The notes below the pieces were generated by a model. The model had not been told where the DNA came from and searched no databases. It worked only from the letters and a program-made list of their open reading frames with translations. Below are positions 16,049 to 25,136 of a stretch of DNA of 64,000 nucleotides, piece by piece. Location of the stretch: assembly GCF_037104765.1 (NCBI RefSeq), contig NZ_JBAWSY010000008.1:69138-133137 (forward strand). The letters are read 5' to 3'. The position numbers were made by a program, and so were the translations under genes. Every line of letters starts with the position of its first letter. The first letter of the stretch is position 1. This DNA comes from Psychrobacillus mangrovi. GTDB taxonomy: Bacteria > Bacillota > Bacilli > Bacillales_A > Planococcaceae.

Positions 16049-16972
16049 ATGATTCATATTGTAAATGGCGATGTAGTGGGAAATAAAATTCGAGATATAG
16101 ATGGAGAAATTATTGTTTGGAGAGAGATGTATGATTTTGGTCCGTTAAGTTTAGAGTGGTCAAAAGAAGAACTGTTGCAAAGACGTGCTGCTTTTTTTGA
16201 AGATAGACTAGAGATTCCATCAACAATTTTTATTTCCAATTGTGTTAAACAAAATAACTTACTAAGTAATATATCGACAAAGGAAGAGGTCGTTCTTTGG
16301 TTTGAGCATGATCGTTTTGATCAAACAATGCTAATGTATTTAATATCAGAACTATCCGTTTTAGGTATTGTAAATATATCTATGATTAGTATTAATCAAT
16401 ACCCTGGCATTCATCCTTTCCAAGGATTGGGCCAGTTGTCTTCCGAGCAATTAATTGCTTTATTAGATAGTAAAAAAGAACTTTCAACTGATGAAATTTT
16501 AGAAGCTATTTCTGGGTGGATTGCATATAACTCAAAGGATGCAGAGGAATATAAAAGATGGATACATAACACACCTCATTTTCTTCCTTTTTTACTTCCA
16601 TTTTTTCAAGAGCATAATAGCTATTTTCCTTCATTAAAAACAGGTCTTAATGAAGTGGAATATTTATCACTTAGTTTAATTCATGAAGGAAATCGCCAAT
16701 TTTATGAATTATTTAAAAAGGTAACTGAAAAAAGAGTAAATGATGGGTTAAGTGATTTTCATTTAACAGCCATCTTAAATGAATTAATGAAGGGGCCGAA
16801 TCCCTTAATTATGACAAATCAACCTTTACCCAACTATGCAGATTCGGTTTCAAATGCAAAGTTAGAAATAACATCCGCAGGCTGTGAAGTGCTAAATGAA
16901 AAACTAAATCGAATGGATCTTGTAGGAATCGATTGGTGGATTGGCGGAGTACATATGTATAAAAAAGTTTAA
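16049..16972 (+). CDS. DUF1835 domain-containing protein
   Basis: 307 aa. The N-terminus IHIVNGDVVGNKIRD...IIVWREMYDFGPLS is the DUF1835 signature, and VVLWFEHDRFDQTMLMYLISEL continues that domain. The C-terminal part (from about 155) with GLSDFHLTAILNELMKGPNPL and DWWIGGVHM resembles the DUF3658-type half that often follows. No signal peptide or membrane segment. RBS AAAGGAGG. Function is not known for this family, and the neighbours give no clue. Confidence 0.8.
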   Translation: MIHIVNGDVVGNKIRDIDGEIIVWREMYDFGPLSLEWSKEELLQRRAAFFEDRLEIPSTIFISNCVKQNNLLSNISTKEEVVLWFEHDRFDQTMLMYLISELSVLGIVNISMISINQYPGIHPFQGLGQLSSEQLIALLDSKKELSTDEILEAISGWIAYNSKDAEEYKRWIHNTPHFLPFLLPFFQEHNSYFPSLKTGLNEVEYLSLSLIHEGNRQFYELFKKVTEKRVNDGLSDFHLTAILNELMKGPNPLIMTNQPLPNYADSVSNAKLEITSAGCEVLNEKLNRMDLVGIDWWIGGVHMYKKV

Positions 16973-16985
16973 TACAAAGTAAAAT

Positions 16986-17020
16986 AAAATCAATTTCTAT
17001 GGGGTGGAAATTGATTTTTT
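16986..17020 (+). terminator. Terminator after the DUF1835 gene
   Basis: AAATCAATTTC and GAAATTGATTT pair across TATGGGGTG, followed by a T-run. Confidence 0.9.
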
Positions 17021-17153
17021 GTGATTTTTTTAAACAAATTTATATTGTTTTGTATTAAAGCAAGTTTAAAGCGAAAGATAAGAAAGAATCTTAGCTATAA
17101 CGATTATTTGCCGTTGCTAAAATTCATTTTAAATATTGAGGAGGTGTGAATCT

Positions 17154-17501
17154 GTGAAAACAATTCATCGAATTGCTTTAGTGCTCGTAATTATTGGTGC
17201 AATTAACTGGGGATTGATCGGGTTTTTTAGATACGATTTAGTTGCTTCCATTTTTGGTGGACAAACGGCAGGCATATCTCGAGTAATTTATGCTCTTGTT
17301 GGTATAAGTGGACTAATTTGTATCCCGCTTTTATTTGAAGCACACAAAGAGGTAGAAGCAGAACGAAGTAGAACTCAGGGCTATAATAATTTAAAGTATG
17401 AGACCGAATTTAGTGATGAGGCAGACTTTACAGATATTCGAGAATACAATAAGAATAATTCGAATAACAGTAATAATAACAATAACAACAAACAAGTTTA
17501 G
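17154..17501 (+). CDS. DUF378 membrane protein with Asn-rich tail (YuzA-like)
   Basis: 115 aa. Two hydrophobic segments (about 6-26 and 41-62) flank the DUF378 signature LVIIGAINWGLIGFF...DLVASIFGG. The remaining C-terminus is polar and ends in an Asn/Ser-only run before KQV; B. subtilis YuzA is about 78 aa and lacks such a tail. GTG 17154 is chosen because GAGGAGGTG lies 7 nt upstream. Function unknown. The Asn run comes from AAT/AAC triplet repetition in the DNA and could vary in length between strains. Confidence 0.78.
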   Translation: MKTIHRIALVLVIIGAINWGLIGFFRYDLVASIFGGQTAGISRVIYALVGISGLICIPLLFEAHKEVEAERSRTQGYNNLKYETEFSDEADFTDIREYNKNNSNNSNNNNNNKQV

Positions 17502-17538
17502 TTGTTACATGGAAGCTTTCACCACTAAATTGTCTGCA

Positions 17539-17580
17539 AAAAAAACTGACGGGCTGTATTTGGCTCGTCAGTTTTTTTCT
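17539..17580. terminator. Terminator between DUF378 gene and yndJ
   Basis: AAACTGACG...CGTCAGTTT stem with T-run to the right and A-run to the left. It can serve both convergent genes. Confidence 0.88.
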
Positions 17581-17604
17581 CTGTCTACAATCTGAACTAA
17601 TCTT

Positions 17605-19170
17605 TTATTTTTGTTTATTTATCACATAGTCAATTGTTAAAAAAGGTATTGAAAAAATTCGCATTTGATGTTTAGCGCGTAACTGAGTCTTTTTTATTTC
17701 TTCTATTAGAAATTGCTCTTGTAAAGGAAGCTTAAAAACATATTGACGAAACGCTAAGTAGATTCCTGCATCTGAATCGTTTCCTCCTTTACTCGTTAAT
17801 ACTAGTTTTTCTCCATTTTGGTTCAATTCTAGTATTCCGATCATCGATGACCAAGGGAGAGGAAGGGCAATATTCATATAATATTTATCACTACGTTGAT
17901 GAGAAGAGTAGAGTGCGACAAAGATTACTTCTTCATCAATTTTTCGGACCCATGCTCTCGTATTTGTCCTACCATCTTCTACTGCGATAATTTCACCAGT
18001 CATTTCCATTTGTTTATTTGTAAATGGAAGATTGAGCTGTTGAATGTTTCTACTAATGAACTTATATACAGCGGCAATTGGCTTAAACCAAGTGTGCCAG
18101 TTTACTTCTGAAAATAGCCGATATTGACTTGTATTTTCGTAGAAATCGGTTATTGTTTCGGATAGGAGTCTCTTTTCTAAGTAAATTTCCATATCATCAA
18201 CTAGACCTTTATAATGTGCCGTGCCCAAATTGTTAGATAATATTTGTTCCCCAATTACATATTTTCCTCGAATACTGCTGATAGGAAAATTTAACTCAAT
18301 CTCTTTTGATTTAGGGATGAATATGGACCAACCAACCACCCCGAATAAAGCGAATAAAATACAATTAAAAAATCCATGAAACTTCAACATGAAGTCTATA
18401 CTTACAGCTAAAAATCCAAATACACTTCCGATGGCATACAGTAACGAAAAGATAATTGTAATACCTAATGATCCGAATGATATTAACGCCAATATTTTTT
18501 GAACTTTACTATTAAAAGGTGATTTAACAGCTAAAATTATTAGTCCATATATCCCTAAAATATAGAGGAGAACTGAAATTAGTTCTATCCAAGGGGAAAA
18601 GGTAATCCCTAGTGCAACGATAATAGGAGAAATTAATATAATGCTACAAATAATTTTGTATGAATTTGTTTTTAATAAACGACCAAGAAATCCTGCAAAA
18701 ATAGGTAGTAAGAAAGCAGAATAATGAAAGTGAATTGCTGTTAGCCAAGTTAAAATGGGAGAGAATCCAGTATTAATTTCTGTCACAGAAGCAAAAAACC
18801 ACATTCCGCCAATGAATAAATACATCATTCCTGCATCTATTGAAAATTCTTCTAAATGTATAAAACCACGTTGAATAAATCGGTGGAACCCATATATAGC
18901 AACTACAAAAGTAAATAATAAATAGGTAGCTGCAAGGAGTATGTCCCATTCAGTAGTAGTCGTGGTTTGTAGTATGAAAATAGAAGCAAATGCTGGTATT
19001 GCAAAGTAATAATACAGTCGATGTTCTTTTGTTAAGATTAATTGCAAAGTGATTGGTACAAATATTAGTTGTGCAACGGTTAACATTAAAAAATACCAGG
19101 GAGTTGCACTAAAAATGATGACTACTAAAAATCCAATGATATGTAAAAGAGCAATTCGCTTAAAAGTCAT
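17605..19170 (-). CDS. yndJ: YndJ-like polytopic membrane protein
   Basis: 521 aa. The first roughly 300 residues hold about nine hydrophobic segments; the C-terminal 220 are soluble (ISSIRGKYVIGEQILSNNLG... DDMEIYLEKRLLSETITDFYENTSQ...). Order and size match B. subtilis yndG-yndH-yndJ, a cluster of unknown function. Start: ATG 19170 has AAGGAG 12 nt upstream; ATG 19191 is possible but lacks an RBS. The start overlaps the end of yndH. The soluble tail contains a domain I do not recognise. Confidence 0.75.
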   Translation of the reverse strand: MTFKRIALLHIIGFLVVIIFSATPWYFLMLTVAQLIFVPITLQLILTKEHRLYYYFAIPAFASIFILQTTTTTEWDILLAATYLLFTFVVAIYGFHRFIQRGFIHLEEFSIDAGMMYLFIGGMWFFASVTEINTGFSPILTWLTAIHFHYSAFLLPIFAGFLGRLLKTNSYKIICSIILISPIIVALGITFSPWIELISVLLYILGIYGLIILAVKSPFNSKVQKILALISFGSLGITIIFSLLYAIGSVFGFLAVSIDFMLKFHGFFNCILFALFGVVGWSIFIPKSKEIELNFPISSIRGKYVIGEQILSNNLGTAHYKGLVDDMEIYLEKRLLSETITDFYENTSQYRLFSEVNWHTWFKPIAAVYKFISRNIQQLNLPFTNKQMEMTGEIIAVEDGRTNTRAWVRKIDEEVIFVALYSSHQRSDKYYMNIALPLPWSSMIGILELNQNGEKLVLTSKGGNDSDAGIYLAFRQYVFKLPLQEQFLIEEIKKTQLRAKHQMRIFSIPFLTIDYVINKQK

Positions 19171-19771
19171 TTGTTTGAAATTCTCCTTCATATTCAAATA
19201 AAGTGCCGATTAATGGGTTCTTTATAAGGACATGTATAGAAAAAACATCTTTTTCTTCTATATAATACTCTGTTACATGGACGATACCTTGAAAAATTCT
19301 TGGCAGTGGTACTTCTATATTCCCTATAACAATTCGTTGTTCTCGTGATTCAATTAGCATCCGTCCCTCTTCAGTAACAAAGAAAACCAGATCGGAGTAA
19401 AATATGCTTGGTTCCCCTAAATAATCTTTTACGCTATTATTGGCAGGGTCTAGGCTCATAAGCGCATTAAAATATCTTTTATTATTTTTGAAATAAAAAG
19501 TTCTTTCCCAGTGTACCTGGTTCTCTTTGTTCGGTCCGATTAAACTTGTATTTACAATAGTAAAAGGAATATTCAATCCATGTTCGGGGAATAAAAACTT
19601 CCATCTTGTCCCTAATAAGAAAAATGGGTACATCCATTTTGGTCCACCGCTGATTTTTTTCATAACACCAGTTGCTTTAAACTTTTTACCAACGGATAGC
19701 TTATATCGTTTTTGAAGCATTGGATGAAGTTTATAAAATTGATCGCCAAGTATGTGTTTATAGATAGTCAT
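19160..19771 (-). CDS. yndH: DUF4166 domain-containing protein (YndH-like)
   Basis: 203 aa. The opening YKHILGDQFYKLHPMLQKRYKLS and then KFKATGVMKKISGGP and RWKFLFPEHGLNIPFTI are typical of DUF4166. A mostly beta-stranded soluble protein with no signal peptide. It lies 11 nt after yndG and overlaps yndJ, so the three are co-transcribed and translationally coupled. Co-occurrence with a SRPBCC/DoxX protein and a membrane protein suggests a membrane-linked function, not established. Confidence 0.8.
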   Translation of the reverse strand: MTIYKHILGDQFYKLHPMLQKRYKLSVGKKFKATGVMKKISGGPKWMYPFFLLGTRWKFLFPEHGLNIPFTIVNTSLIGPNKENQVHWERTFYFKNNKRYFNALMSLDPANNSVKDYLGEPSIFYSDLVFFVTEEGRMLIESREQRIVIGNIEVPLPRIFQGIVHVTEYYIEEKDVFSIHVLIKNPLIGTLFEYEGEFQTNDF

Positions 19772-19782
19772 TCAAATGCTCC

Positions 19783-20682
19783 TCATCTAGCTCGTTTGCA
19801 ATTTTTAGCTGACGGTATATCTTTGCTTATGAAAAATCCAACTAAGGAAAGTATAAATAATGACATGTTAAAAGTTAAAGGGTTGAATGGATGACTTAAA
19901 GTAGTTGGATCTGCGAGAATTGCTGAGCAGGTTAACAGAGGAAAAAAGATTAACTGTAACCCTAGTAATTTTCTTTTATTTTTGTGCAACCAAGTAAGAC
20001 CGAAAACAACTTCCAATAACCCGATTGATGTGACGATAATAGAGGCAGGGATTGTTGTAAAAGAGAGCAGGCTGCTTGTCATCATAATTTCATCCGGATG
20101 CATGGTTATTAACTTGGGTACTAAACCTTGATATAGCCATATAAAGGAGAACAGGAATGTAACTATCCAATGGCTAAAAAATTGTTTGTACTGTGAGGAT
20201 GGAGACTCTCCTTTTTCAAGCCATCTTTTTAATACATCGAAGCTTAGTGCAGTTGCCCATCCGATTAGTGGCCTAAAGATAAGAAAATCAAAATAGCGGC
20301 CGACGATTCCAAAATTAGTTTCATAATCGTATTGTGTTAGAAAGCGAATGGAGTTTTGTTCCGGAGCATACTTCCAGTAACCTTTCCCCTCTCGAATGAT
20401 AGAAGTGGCTTGATCCGTCCCAAAGTCTAAGGAGGATGTACGTGATTCATCCCTTGCATGAAAAGTGCCAATACTTTTTCCCCATCCAGCAATGTGCAAA
20501 CCAAATCCAATATTTGTTTTATATACGAAATGTTGAGGCTCATTTTCTTCTTTTGGTAAATAGGTGATAGAGGTAAAGCGCAGATCCCATTGCTCGTGTA
20601 GCTCAGGTTTCTGTGTAGCATTCCATAACTTTTCCATATCTGAATTAATAGGTATTTCAACATAAATTGGTTTACTCTTCAT
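19783..20682 (-). CDS. yndG: SRPBCC plus DoxX-like membrane protein (YndG-like)
   Basis: 299 aa. Residues about 1-150 form a SRPBCC-type ligand-binding domain (PIYVEIPINSDMEKLWNATQKPELHEQWDLRFTSI); residues about 165-290 have four hydrophobic segments of DoxX type (ASIIVTSIGLLEVVFGLTW, LQLIFFPLLTCSAIL, FNMSLFILSLVGFF). First gene of the yndGHJ-like operon. ATG 20682 is preferred, 8 nt after GGGAGG; GTG 20691 would sit too close to the RBS. Role unknown. Confidence 0.76.
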   Translation of the reverse strand: MKSKPIYVEIPINSDMEKLWNATQKPELHEQWDLRFTSITYLPKEENEPQHFVYKTNIGFGLHIAGWGKSIGTFHARDESRTSSLDFGTDQATSIIREGKGYWKYAPEQNSIRFLTQYDYETNFGIVGRYFDFLIFRPLIGWATALSFDVLKRWLEKGESPSSQYKQFFSHWIVTFLFSFIWLYQGLVPKLITMHPDEIMMTSSLLSFTTIPASIIVTSIGLLEVVFGLTWLHKNKRKLLGLQLIFFPLLTCSAILADPTTLSHPFNPLTFNMSLFILSLVGFFISKDIPSAKNCKRAR

Positions 20683-20772
20683 TTCATTCACCTCCCATCA
20701 AGCTTATCATAAGATAAAGGACTTTTCGCTAGTGTTGAAGAATACAAGAAAAAGAAAGTTGAGGGGATAATT

Positions 20773-21210
20773 TTGATACGTGTAAATGTAGCTTCAGCCT
20801 TAATTCATGATGATAACGGCTATATATTATTAGTAAAGAATAGGAAAAAAGGGGACTCGTTTTATTGGGGGCTTCCAGGAGGAGCGGTAGAAGAAAATGA
20901 AACGTTGGAGCAAGCTGTTATCCGTGAAGTTACAGAGGAAACTGGTTATAAAATAAAAATCACGGGTTTGAATTCCATTCGAGAAGCTTTGTTTTCGGAA
21001 AGAGATCATCATGCTTTAATCATTACTTTTAATGCGAAAATTATCGATGGTCAAATAAATATCAATGACCCGGATAATGACATTGTTGAAGCAAGATGGG
21101 TAGATTATGGTACTGCAAAAGAACTAATGCCTTTTTTATTTGAAAGCTTAAGAATTGATTCAAATGGTAATAAATCACTGGCATTTTACGAATTTGAAGG
21201 AGTTCGATAA
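20773..21210 (+). CDS. Nudix hydrolase
   Basis: 145 aa. The Nudix box GAVEENETLEQAV-IREVTEETGY (about 37-59) is complete, with REVTEE supplying the metal glutamates. It would cleave a nucleoside diphosphate linked to another group; specificity unknown. The start is TTG at 20773, 6 nt after GAGGGG. A short frame and a methyltransferase gene follow on the same strand. Confidence 0.87.
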   Translation: MIRVNVASALIHDDNGYILLVKNRKKGDSFYWGLPGGAVEENETLEQAVIREVTEETGYKIKITGLNSIREALFSERDHHALIITFNAKIIDGQININDPDNDIVEARWVDYGTAKELMPFLFESLRIDSNGNKSLAFYEFEGVR

Positions 21211-21223
21211 TTGGGGGTAAAAA

Positions 21224-21289
21224 ATGAGTCAAAGTGTTAACTATAAGTTTTGGACTGTTTGTATGATACAAATTATTTCTCGGGGGTGA
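21224..21289 (+). CDS. Possible 21-aa leader peptide frame
   Basis: ATG at 21224, with GGGGGT upstream, opens a 21-codon frame (MSQSVNYKFW...ISRG) that ends in TGA within the RBS of the next gene, 4 nt before its TTG start. Its placement would allow translational coupling. There is no other support. Confidence 0.2.
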   Translation: MSQSVNYKFWTVCMIQIISRG

Positions 21290-21293
21290 CGGG

Positions 21294-22094
21294 TTGGAGC
21301 AAAAAATAATTAGTAGCAAAAATCAGGTGGGATGGAATCAATCCGCTTATCAAGCTTGGACGAATCGCCACGGTTCACCAAAAGAATTTGCAAAGAAGTT
21401 AAGGGAAAATCCCGCTAATGCTGTTTCACATTATTTAAATTTCATGGGGAATGTAAAAGGTAAAAGGATTGCCAATTTTTTAGGATCAAAAGGAAATAAA
21501 GCAGTTTCTTTAGCGTTGTTAGGAGCAGAGGTTTTAGTAGTGGATATTTCCGAAGATAATAAGAAATATGCCATGGAATTAGCTGAAGAAGCACAAGTAG
21601 AAATTAAGTACATAGTATCGGATATTCTAGAAGTTTCAGAGGATGAGGAATTAAATAATTTTGATTTTGTTCTTTTGGAATTAGGGGTGCTTCATTATTT
21701 TGTGGATTTATCCCCATTATTTAAAGTAGTTTTCGATTCACTTAAGCCAGGTGGACAATTTATTTTAAGAGATTATCATCCTTTCGTTTCAAAGCTAGTA
21801 CATATAAAAGAAGGAGAAATGATTGCGAATGGTAATTATTTTAGTAAGGAAGTAGTAGAAGAAGATGTAGCTTACAGCATTTTACTTACTGAAGAAGAAC
21901 GTACTTCTTTAAAGAAAGTTAATATTCGAAGATGGACGTTAGGGGAAATTGTCACTTCTATGTCGAAAGCAGGTCTTAACATCAGCTATCTAGAGGAAGA
22001 ACCTGGAGTTAGGTGGGCATTTCCATCTGGTTCGCCAGAAGGAATAGAAAACAAAATGCCAGGATTATATACTTTAATAGCTACGAAAGGATGA
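21294..22094 (+). CDS. Class I SAM-dependent methyltransferase
   Basis: 266 aa. Motif I is degenerate (IANFLGSKGNKAVSLALLGAEV, about 52-73), followed by the acidic VVDIS, FDFVLLELGVLHYFVDL (about 122-138) and LKPGGQFILRDYHPF. The LHYF-type motif is typical of small-molecule methyltransferases. The substrate is unknown. TTG 21294 start with GGGGGTGA upstream. The TGA stop lies within the stem of the terminator shared with yitZ. Confidence 0.75.
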   Translation: MEQKIISSKNQVGWNQSAYQAWTNRHGSPKEFAKKLRENPANAVSHYLNFMGNVKGKRIANFLGSKGNKAVSLALLGAEVLVVDISEDNKKYAMELAEEAQVEIKYIVSDILEVSEDEELNNFDFVLLELGVLHYFVDLSPLFKVVFDSLKPGGQFILRDYHPFVSKLVHIKEGEMIANGNYFSKEVVEEDVAYSILLTEEERTSLKKVNIRRWTLGEIVTSMSKAGLNISYLEEEPGVRWAFPSGSPEGIENKMPGLYTLIATKG

Positions 22095-22117
22095 AAGTAT
22101 TTTTTCATCCTTCTTTT
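22087..22117. terminator. Bidirectional terminator between the methyltransferase gene and yitZ
   Basis: AAGGATGAAA pairs with TTTTCATCCTT around GTATT, then CTTTTATTTT. The stem overlaps both stop codons or their immediate flank. Confidence 0.8.
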
Positions 22118-22656
22118 ATTTTCAGATTCTCTGTTTTCATTATATAAAACCCGCTCCACGCAAATACTAAAGATGCGAGGTAAAAAATACTTCCAATAGT
22201 AAGAAAGTCAACTAAATATCCTGTAACAATAACCGCAACAGCTGCACCAACCGACGTCCAAATGTGGTAGAGACCAATTTCCTTACCAGCAGTCTCCTTA
22301 TTAACTGTACGGGCTAATACTGTTTTTTCACTATTTTTCTGTATAGCACCTAGTAAACCCATTACAATTTGAAGTATATATACATGCCAAATTTCAAAAG
22401 CAAGCGGAAAAATGAGTAACAGAAGTGCCATTCCCCATGAATAAATGACTAATAGAGATTGGTCTCCTGCCCTGTCTGCAAATTTACCAATAAATGAATA
22501 GCTCAATGCTGCCGTAAGAGCAAATAACCCGTATGACCAACCAAACTGTGAATAACTATTTCCAACATTTTTTAATAGCAGCACGTAAAATGGAAAGATC
22601 ATACTGGCAGACATACCTATTACACCCTGATAGATAATAAATCTTCTGTATTTCAT
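22105..22656 (-). CDS. yitZ: Half-size MFS-type membrane protein (YitZ-like)
   Basis: 183 aa with six hydrophobic segments, one MFS half. The loop between segments 2 and 3 has GKFADRAGDQ, a form of the MFS GxxxDRxG motif A. Full MFS carriers have 12 segments, but B. subtilis YitZ is also a half protein next to YitY, so this is probably the natural length and may dimerise. It overlaps the yitY stop by 4 nt (ATGA). Substrate unknown. Confidence 0.75.
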   Translation of the reverse strand: MKYRRFIIYQGVIGMSASMIFPFYVLLLKNVGNSYSQFGWSYGLFALTAALSYSFIGKFADRAGDQSLLVIYSWGMALLLLIFPLAFEIWHVYILQIVMGLLGAIQKNSEKTVLARTVNKETAGKEIGLYHIWTSVGAAVAVIVTGYLVDFLTIGSIFYLASLVFAWSGFYIMKTENLKIKEG

Positions 22657-24083
22657 TTATAATACTCCTCATAGAAAAGATTCAGAAACCGTTTTTCAGG
22701 ATCATATTTTTCTTTCAGTTCAAAGAATTCTTCCGCTCTCGGGTAGGCGATTTCTAATTGTGCTTGTGTAGGAAAGCTATAGTATGGAAGATAATAGCTT
22801 CCATCGTGTTCTAGTGTAATATCAATCATGTTCTGTATGACCTGATCCATTTCTTCGATACTTTCTTTGTTCGTCTCTTGATTGATAAGTAGCACAAGTG
22901 CAAACATATCTTCTTTTGCATAAGACATGATTGCCTCATCATTTTGCTTCACATATCGGATAGTGATATTGAGTAAGTTGAAATTCTTTTCCTTTTGAAG
23001 CATTTCTCTTAAGTCATCAATATAGGAAGTGAACTCATCTACCGGGACAAAATATTCCTGTAGTAATTCCGTTTTGCTAGCACTGTCATATTCCATAAAA
23101 GTCGATTCCGAACGCATGACATTATTTCTTGAAATATAAGAACCATGAATTTGATTATTATACTCTTTTTGAGTCTTCCAAAACATATTTTTTCCAAGCG
23201 TATTTATCCGAGAGAGACCAAGAAATAATTTTGGAATCGCAATGATTCTCTCCCGTTTTAACGTAGTATGGTCGCTTAAAAGTGATTGGTCTTCGGCTAA
23301 GTAATAATTAGTTACATACATTTCTGATAAAAAGCTATCAGGTGCAACCGAAATTCTCGCCAAATGCATTTTTACTGAACCATCTTTAACATTGGTTGTG
23401 AAATAAGTACTGTATTCATCATAGGTTAGTGATTTTGATTCAACTTTATAGAGTTTATCATCCGTCAATTGCAAAGTTACATCTAGAATTACACCGAATA
23501 ATCCATATCCTCCATTCACTAATTGGAACAGTTCCGTATTTTCTTCTCGACTTACTTGAATGATTTTTCCTTGTGAAGTGAGTAATCTAAATGATTCTAC
23601 TGTTTCAATTAAAGAAGTATATTGAATGTCACGACCGTGGACATTTACACTTAATGAACCGCCGACAGTGAAAATATTTTGAGATTGGCTTACCTTTAAT
23701 GCAAGCCCATAAGGGTTGATATAGGATTGAATATCCGCCCATGTAACCCCGCTTTGTACAGTGATGAGTTTATTCTTTGTATCTAATTCAAGAATTTTAT
23801 TATAGCTTTTCATGTCGAGTAGGATGCCATCAGGATAAAGTGTTTGCCCACCTTGACTATGTTGCATTCCTGCTATGGAGATTGGAATATCTTTTTCATT
23901 TGCTTCTTCTATAATATTAACTATATTCTCTTCACTATCACTTGATTTTATTGCCTTCATTTTAACAGGTAAAAGACGTCCGTGATCCTTCACGACAGGT
24001 TCGGCAAGCTTTGATTGAAAGAGTATGAGGGAACAAACAAGTAACAAAATATAAATAATTACGAAATAATGTCTCTTATAAAT
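22653..24083 (-). CDS. yitY: FAD-binding oxidoreductase, YitY (L-gulonolactone oxidase-like)
   Basis: An FAD-binding PCMH domain (about 50-215: ISIAGMQHSQGGQTLYPDGILLDM, GVTWADIQSYI, VGGSLSVNVHGRDIQY) and a C-terminal ALO-like region ending YDPEKRFLNLFYEEYY. The N-terminus is a hydrophobic signal or anchor, so activity is likely outside the membrane. The frame reaches TTG 24047 with no RBS, whereas an in-frame ATT at 24081-24083 lies 8 nt after AGGAGG and gives MYKRHYF plus the complete hydrophobic segment (476 aa). I place the start there. Sugar-acid or aldonolactone oxidation is the family activity; the real substrate is unknown. Confidence 0.8.
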   Translation of the reverse strand: MYKRHYFVIIYILLLVCSLILFQSKLAEPVVKDHGRLLPVKMKAIKSSDSEENIVNIIEEANEKDIPISIAGMQHSQGGQTLYPDGILLDMKSYNKILELDTKNKLITVQSGVTWADIQSYINPYGLALKVSQSQNIFTVGGSLSVNVHGRDIQYTSLIETVESFRLLTSQGKIIQVSREENTELFQLVNGGYGLFGVILDVTLQLTDDKLYKVESKSLTYDEYSTYFTTNVKDGSVKMHLARISVAPDSFLSEMYVTNYYLAEDQSLLSDHTTLKRERIIAIPKLFLGLSRINTLGKNMFWKTQKEYNNQIHGSYISRNNVMRSESTFMEYDSASKTELLQEYFVPVDEFTSYIDDLREMLQKEKNFNLLNITIRYVKQNDEAIMSYAKEDMFALVLLINQETNKESIEEMDQVIQNMIDITLEHDGSYYLPYYSFPTQAQLEIAYPRAEEFFELKEKYDPEKRFLNLFYEEYYK

Positions 24084-24159
24084 TTTTCTCTCCTCCTATA
24101 TCAAGCGAAACTGGGCCATATTTTTATAATGGTTTGGAAATTATGAAGTTATCACATAA

Positions 24160-24200
24160 AAAGGAGAGAAAAACCAAGATGATTGGCATTTCTCTCAACT
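24160..24200 (-). terminator. Terminator of the enoyl-CoA hydratase gene
   Basis: On the minus strand GAGAGAAATGCCAA pairs with TTGGTTTTTCTCTC and is followed by CTTTTTA. Confidence 0.75.
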
Positions 24201-24203
24201 GTA

Positions 24204-24980
24204 TTACTTCCCTTTAAAAACAGGTTTTCTTTTTTCACTAAATGCGTTTAATGCTTCTATTCTATCTTCTGTTGGAATGGTAATTTCATAAGCTTTACGT
24301 TCGATATTTAATCCAGTATGCAAATCGACATTCATGCCATGTTTGATAGCAAATTTTGCTTGTTGCAGTGCAATTGGTCCGTTAGCGAGCATAAGTGCAG
24401 CGAAGCTTTCTGTTTCTGCAATTATTGTTTCGCGAGAAGTAATTTTTGTTACTAAGCCGTAAGCTAATGCTTCATCTGCTTTTAATCTTTTTGCGGTTAA
24501 GATAAGCTCTAATGCTTTCGCTTCTCCGATAAGGCGAGGCAGACGTTGCGTTCCGCCAGCTCCCGGAATAATGGCTAAGCTAGTTTCCGTTAATCCAAGT
24601 TGAATGTCATCTGCCGCTATCCGGAAATCACATGCAAGGGCAAGCTCTGTTCCGCCACCAAAAGCATAGCCGTTTAGCATTGCAATAGTTGGCTGTGGAA
24701 GATTTTCAATTGCTGAAAAAACTTCACCAATCTTTAATATATTCCGCTTTACTTGTTGGTCAGTCAATGATTTTCGTTCTTTTAGGTCAGCTCCAACACT
24801 AAAGGATTTTTCTCCAGCACCTGTGAAAATTACGACGCGTATATCCGGATTTATACGAATAGTTTCCGTGATATCTCCAAGCTCTTGAAGCATGTCATAA
24901 TTAAATGCATTCAGAGCATCCGGTCTATTGAGTGTCACATATGCAATATTTCCATGTTCTTCATATTGAATAGATTTCAT
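24204..24980 (-). CDS. Enoyl-CoA hydratase/isomerase family protein
   Basis: 258 aa, crotonase fold. FTGAGEKSFSVGADLKER (about 52-69) forms the CoA-binding and first oxyanion segment; YAFGGGTELALACDFRIA (about 97-114) gives the second; Glu at TETSLAIIPGAGGTQRLPRL (about 130-149) is a catalytic position. It hydrates trans-2-enoyl-CoA in fatty-acid or amino-acid degradation. ATG 24980 follows GGGGAGAG. No other beta-oxidation gene is adjacent, so the pathway cannot be named. Confidence 0.85.
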   Translation of the reverse strand: MKSIQYEEHGNIAYVTLNRPDALNAFNYDMLQELGDITETIRINPDIRVVIFTGAGEKSFSVGADLKERKSLTDQQVKRNILKIGEVFSAIENLPQPTIAMLNGYAFGGGTELALACDFRIAADDIQLGLTETSLAIIPGAGGTQRLPRLIGEAKALELILTAKRLKADEALAYGLVTKITSRETIIAETESFAALMLANGPIALQQAKFAIKHGMNVDLHTGLNIERKAYEITIPTEDRIEALNAFSEKRKPVFKGK

Positions 24981-25136
24981 TTTCTCTCCCCTTTTAAAAA
25001 AATATCTCCCATACAAAACATATCATTTTACAATTAGTCTGTCATCATTAGGAGATAATTTCAAATATAGGTCGATTTTCCTTTTTTGATTTGATACAAT
25101 TATGTTATTGACATTCTAAGGATTAGAGGAATTTAC

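Noticed and set aside
22105..22656. Truncated 12-segment MFS transporter (pseudogene)
   Set aside because: The B. subtilis neighbour of yitY is also a half-length protein, and the start is coupled to yitY by a 4-nt overlap.
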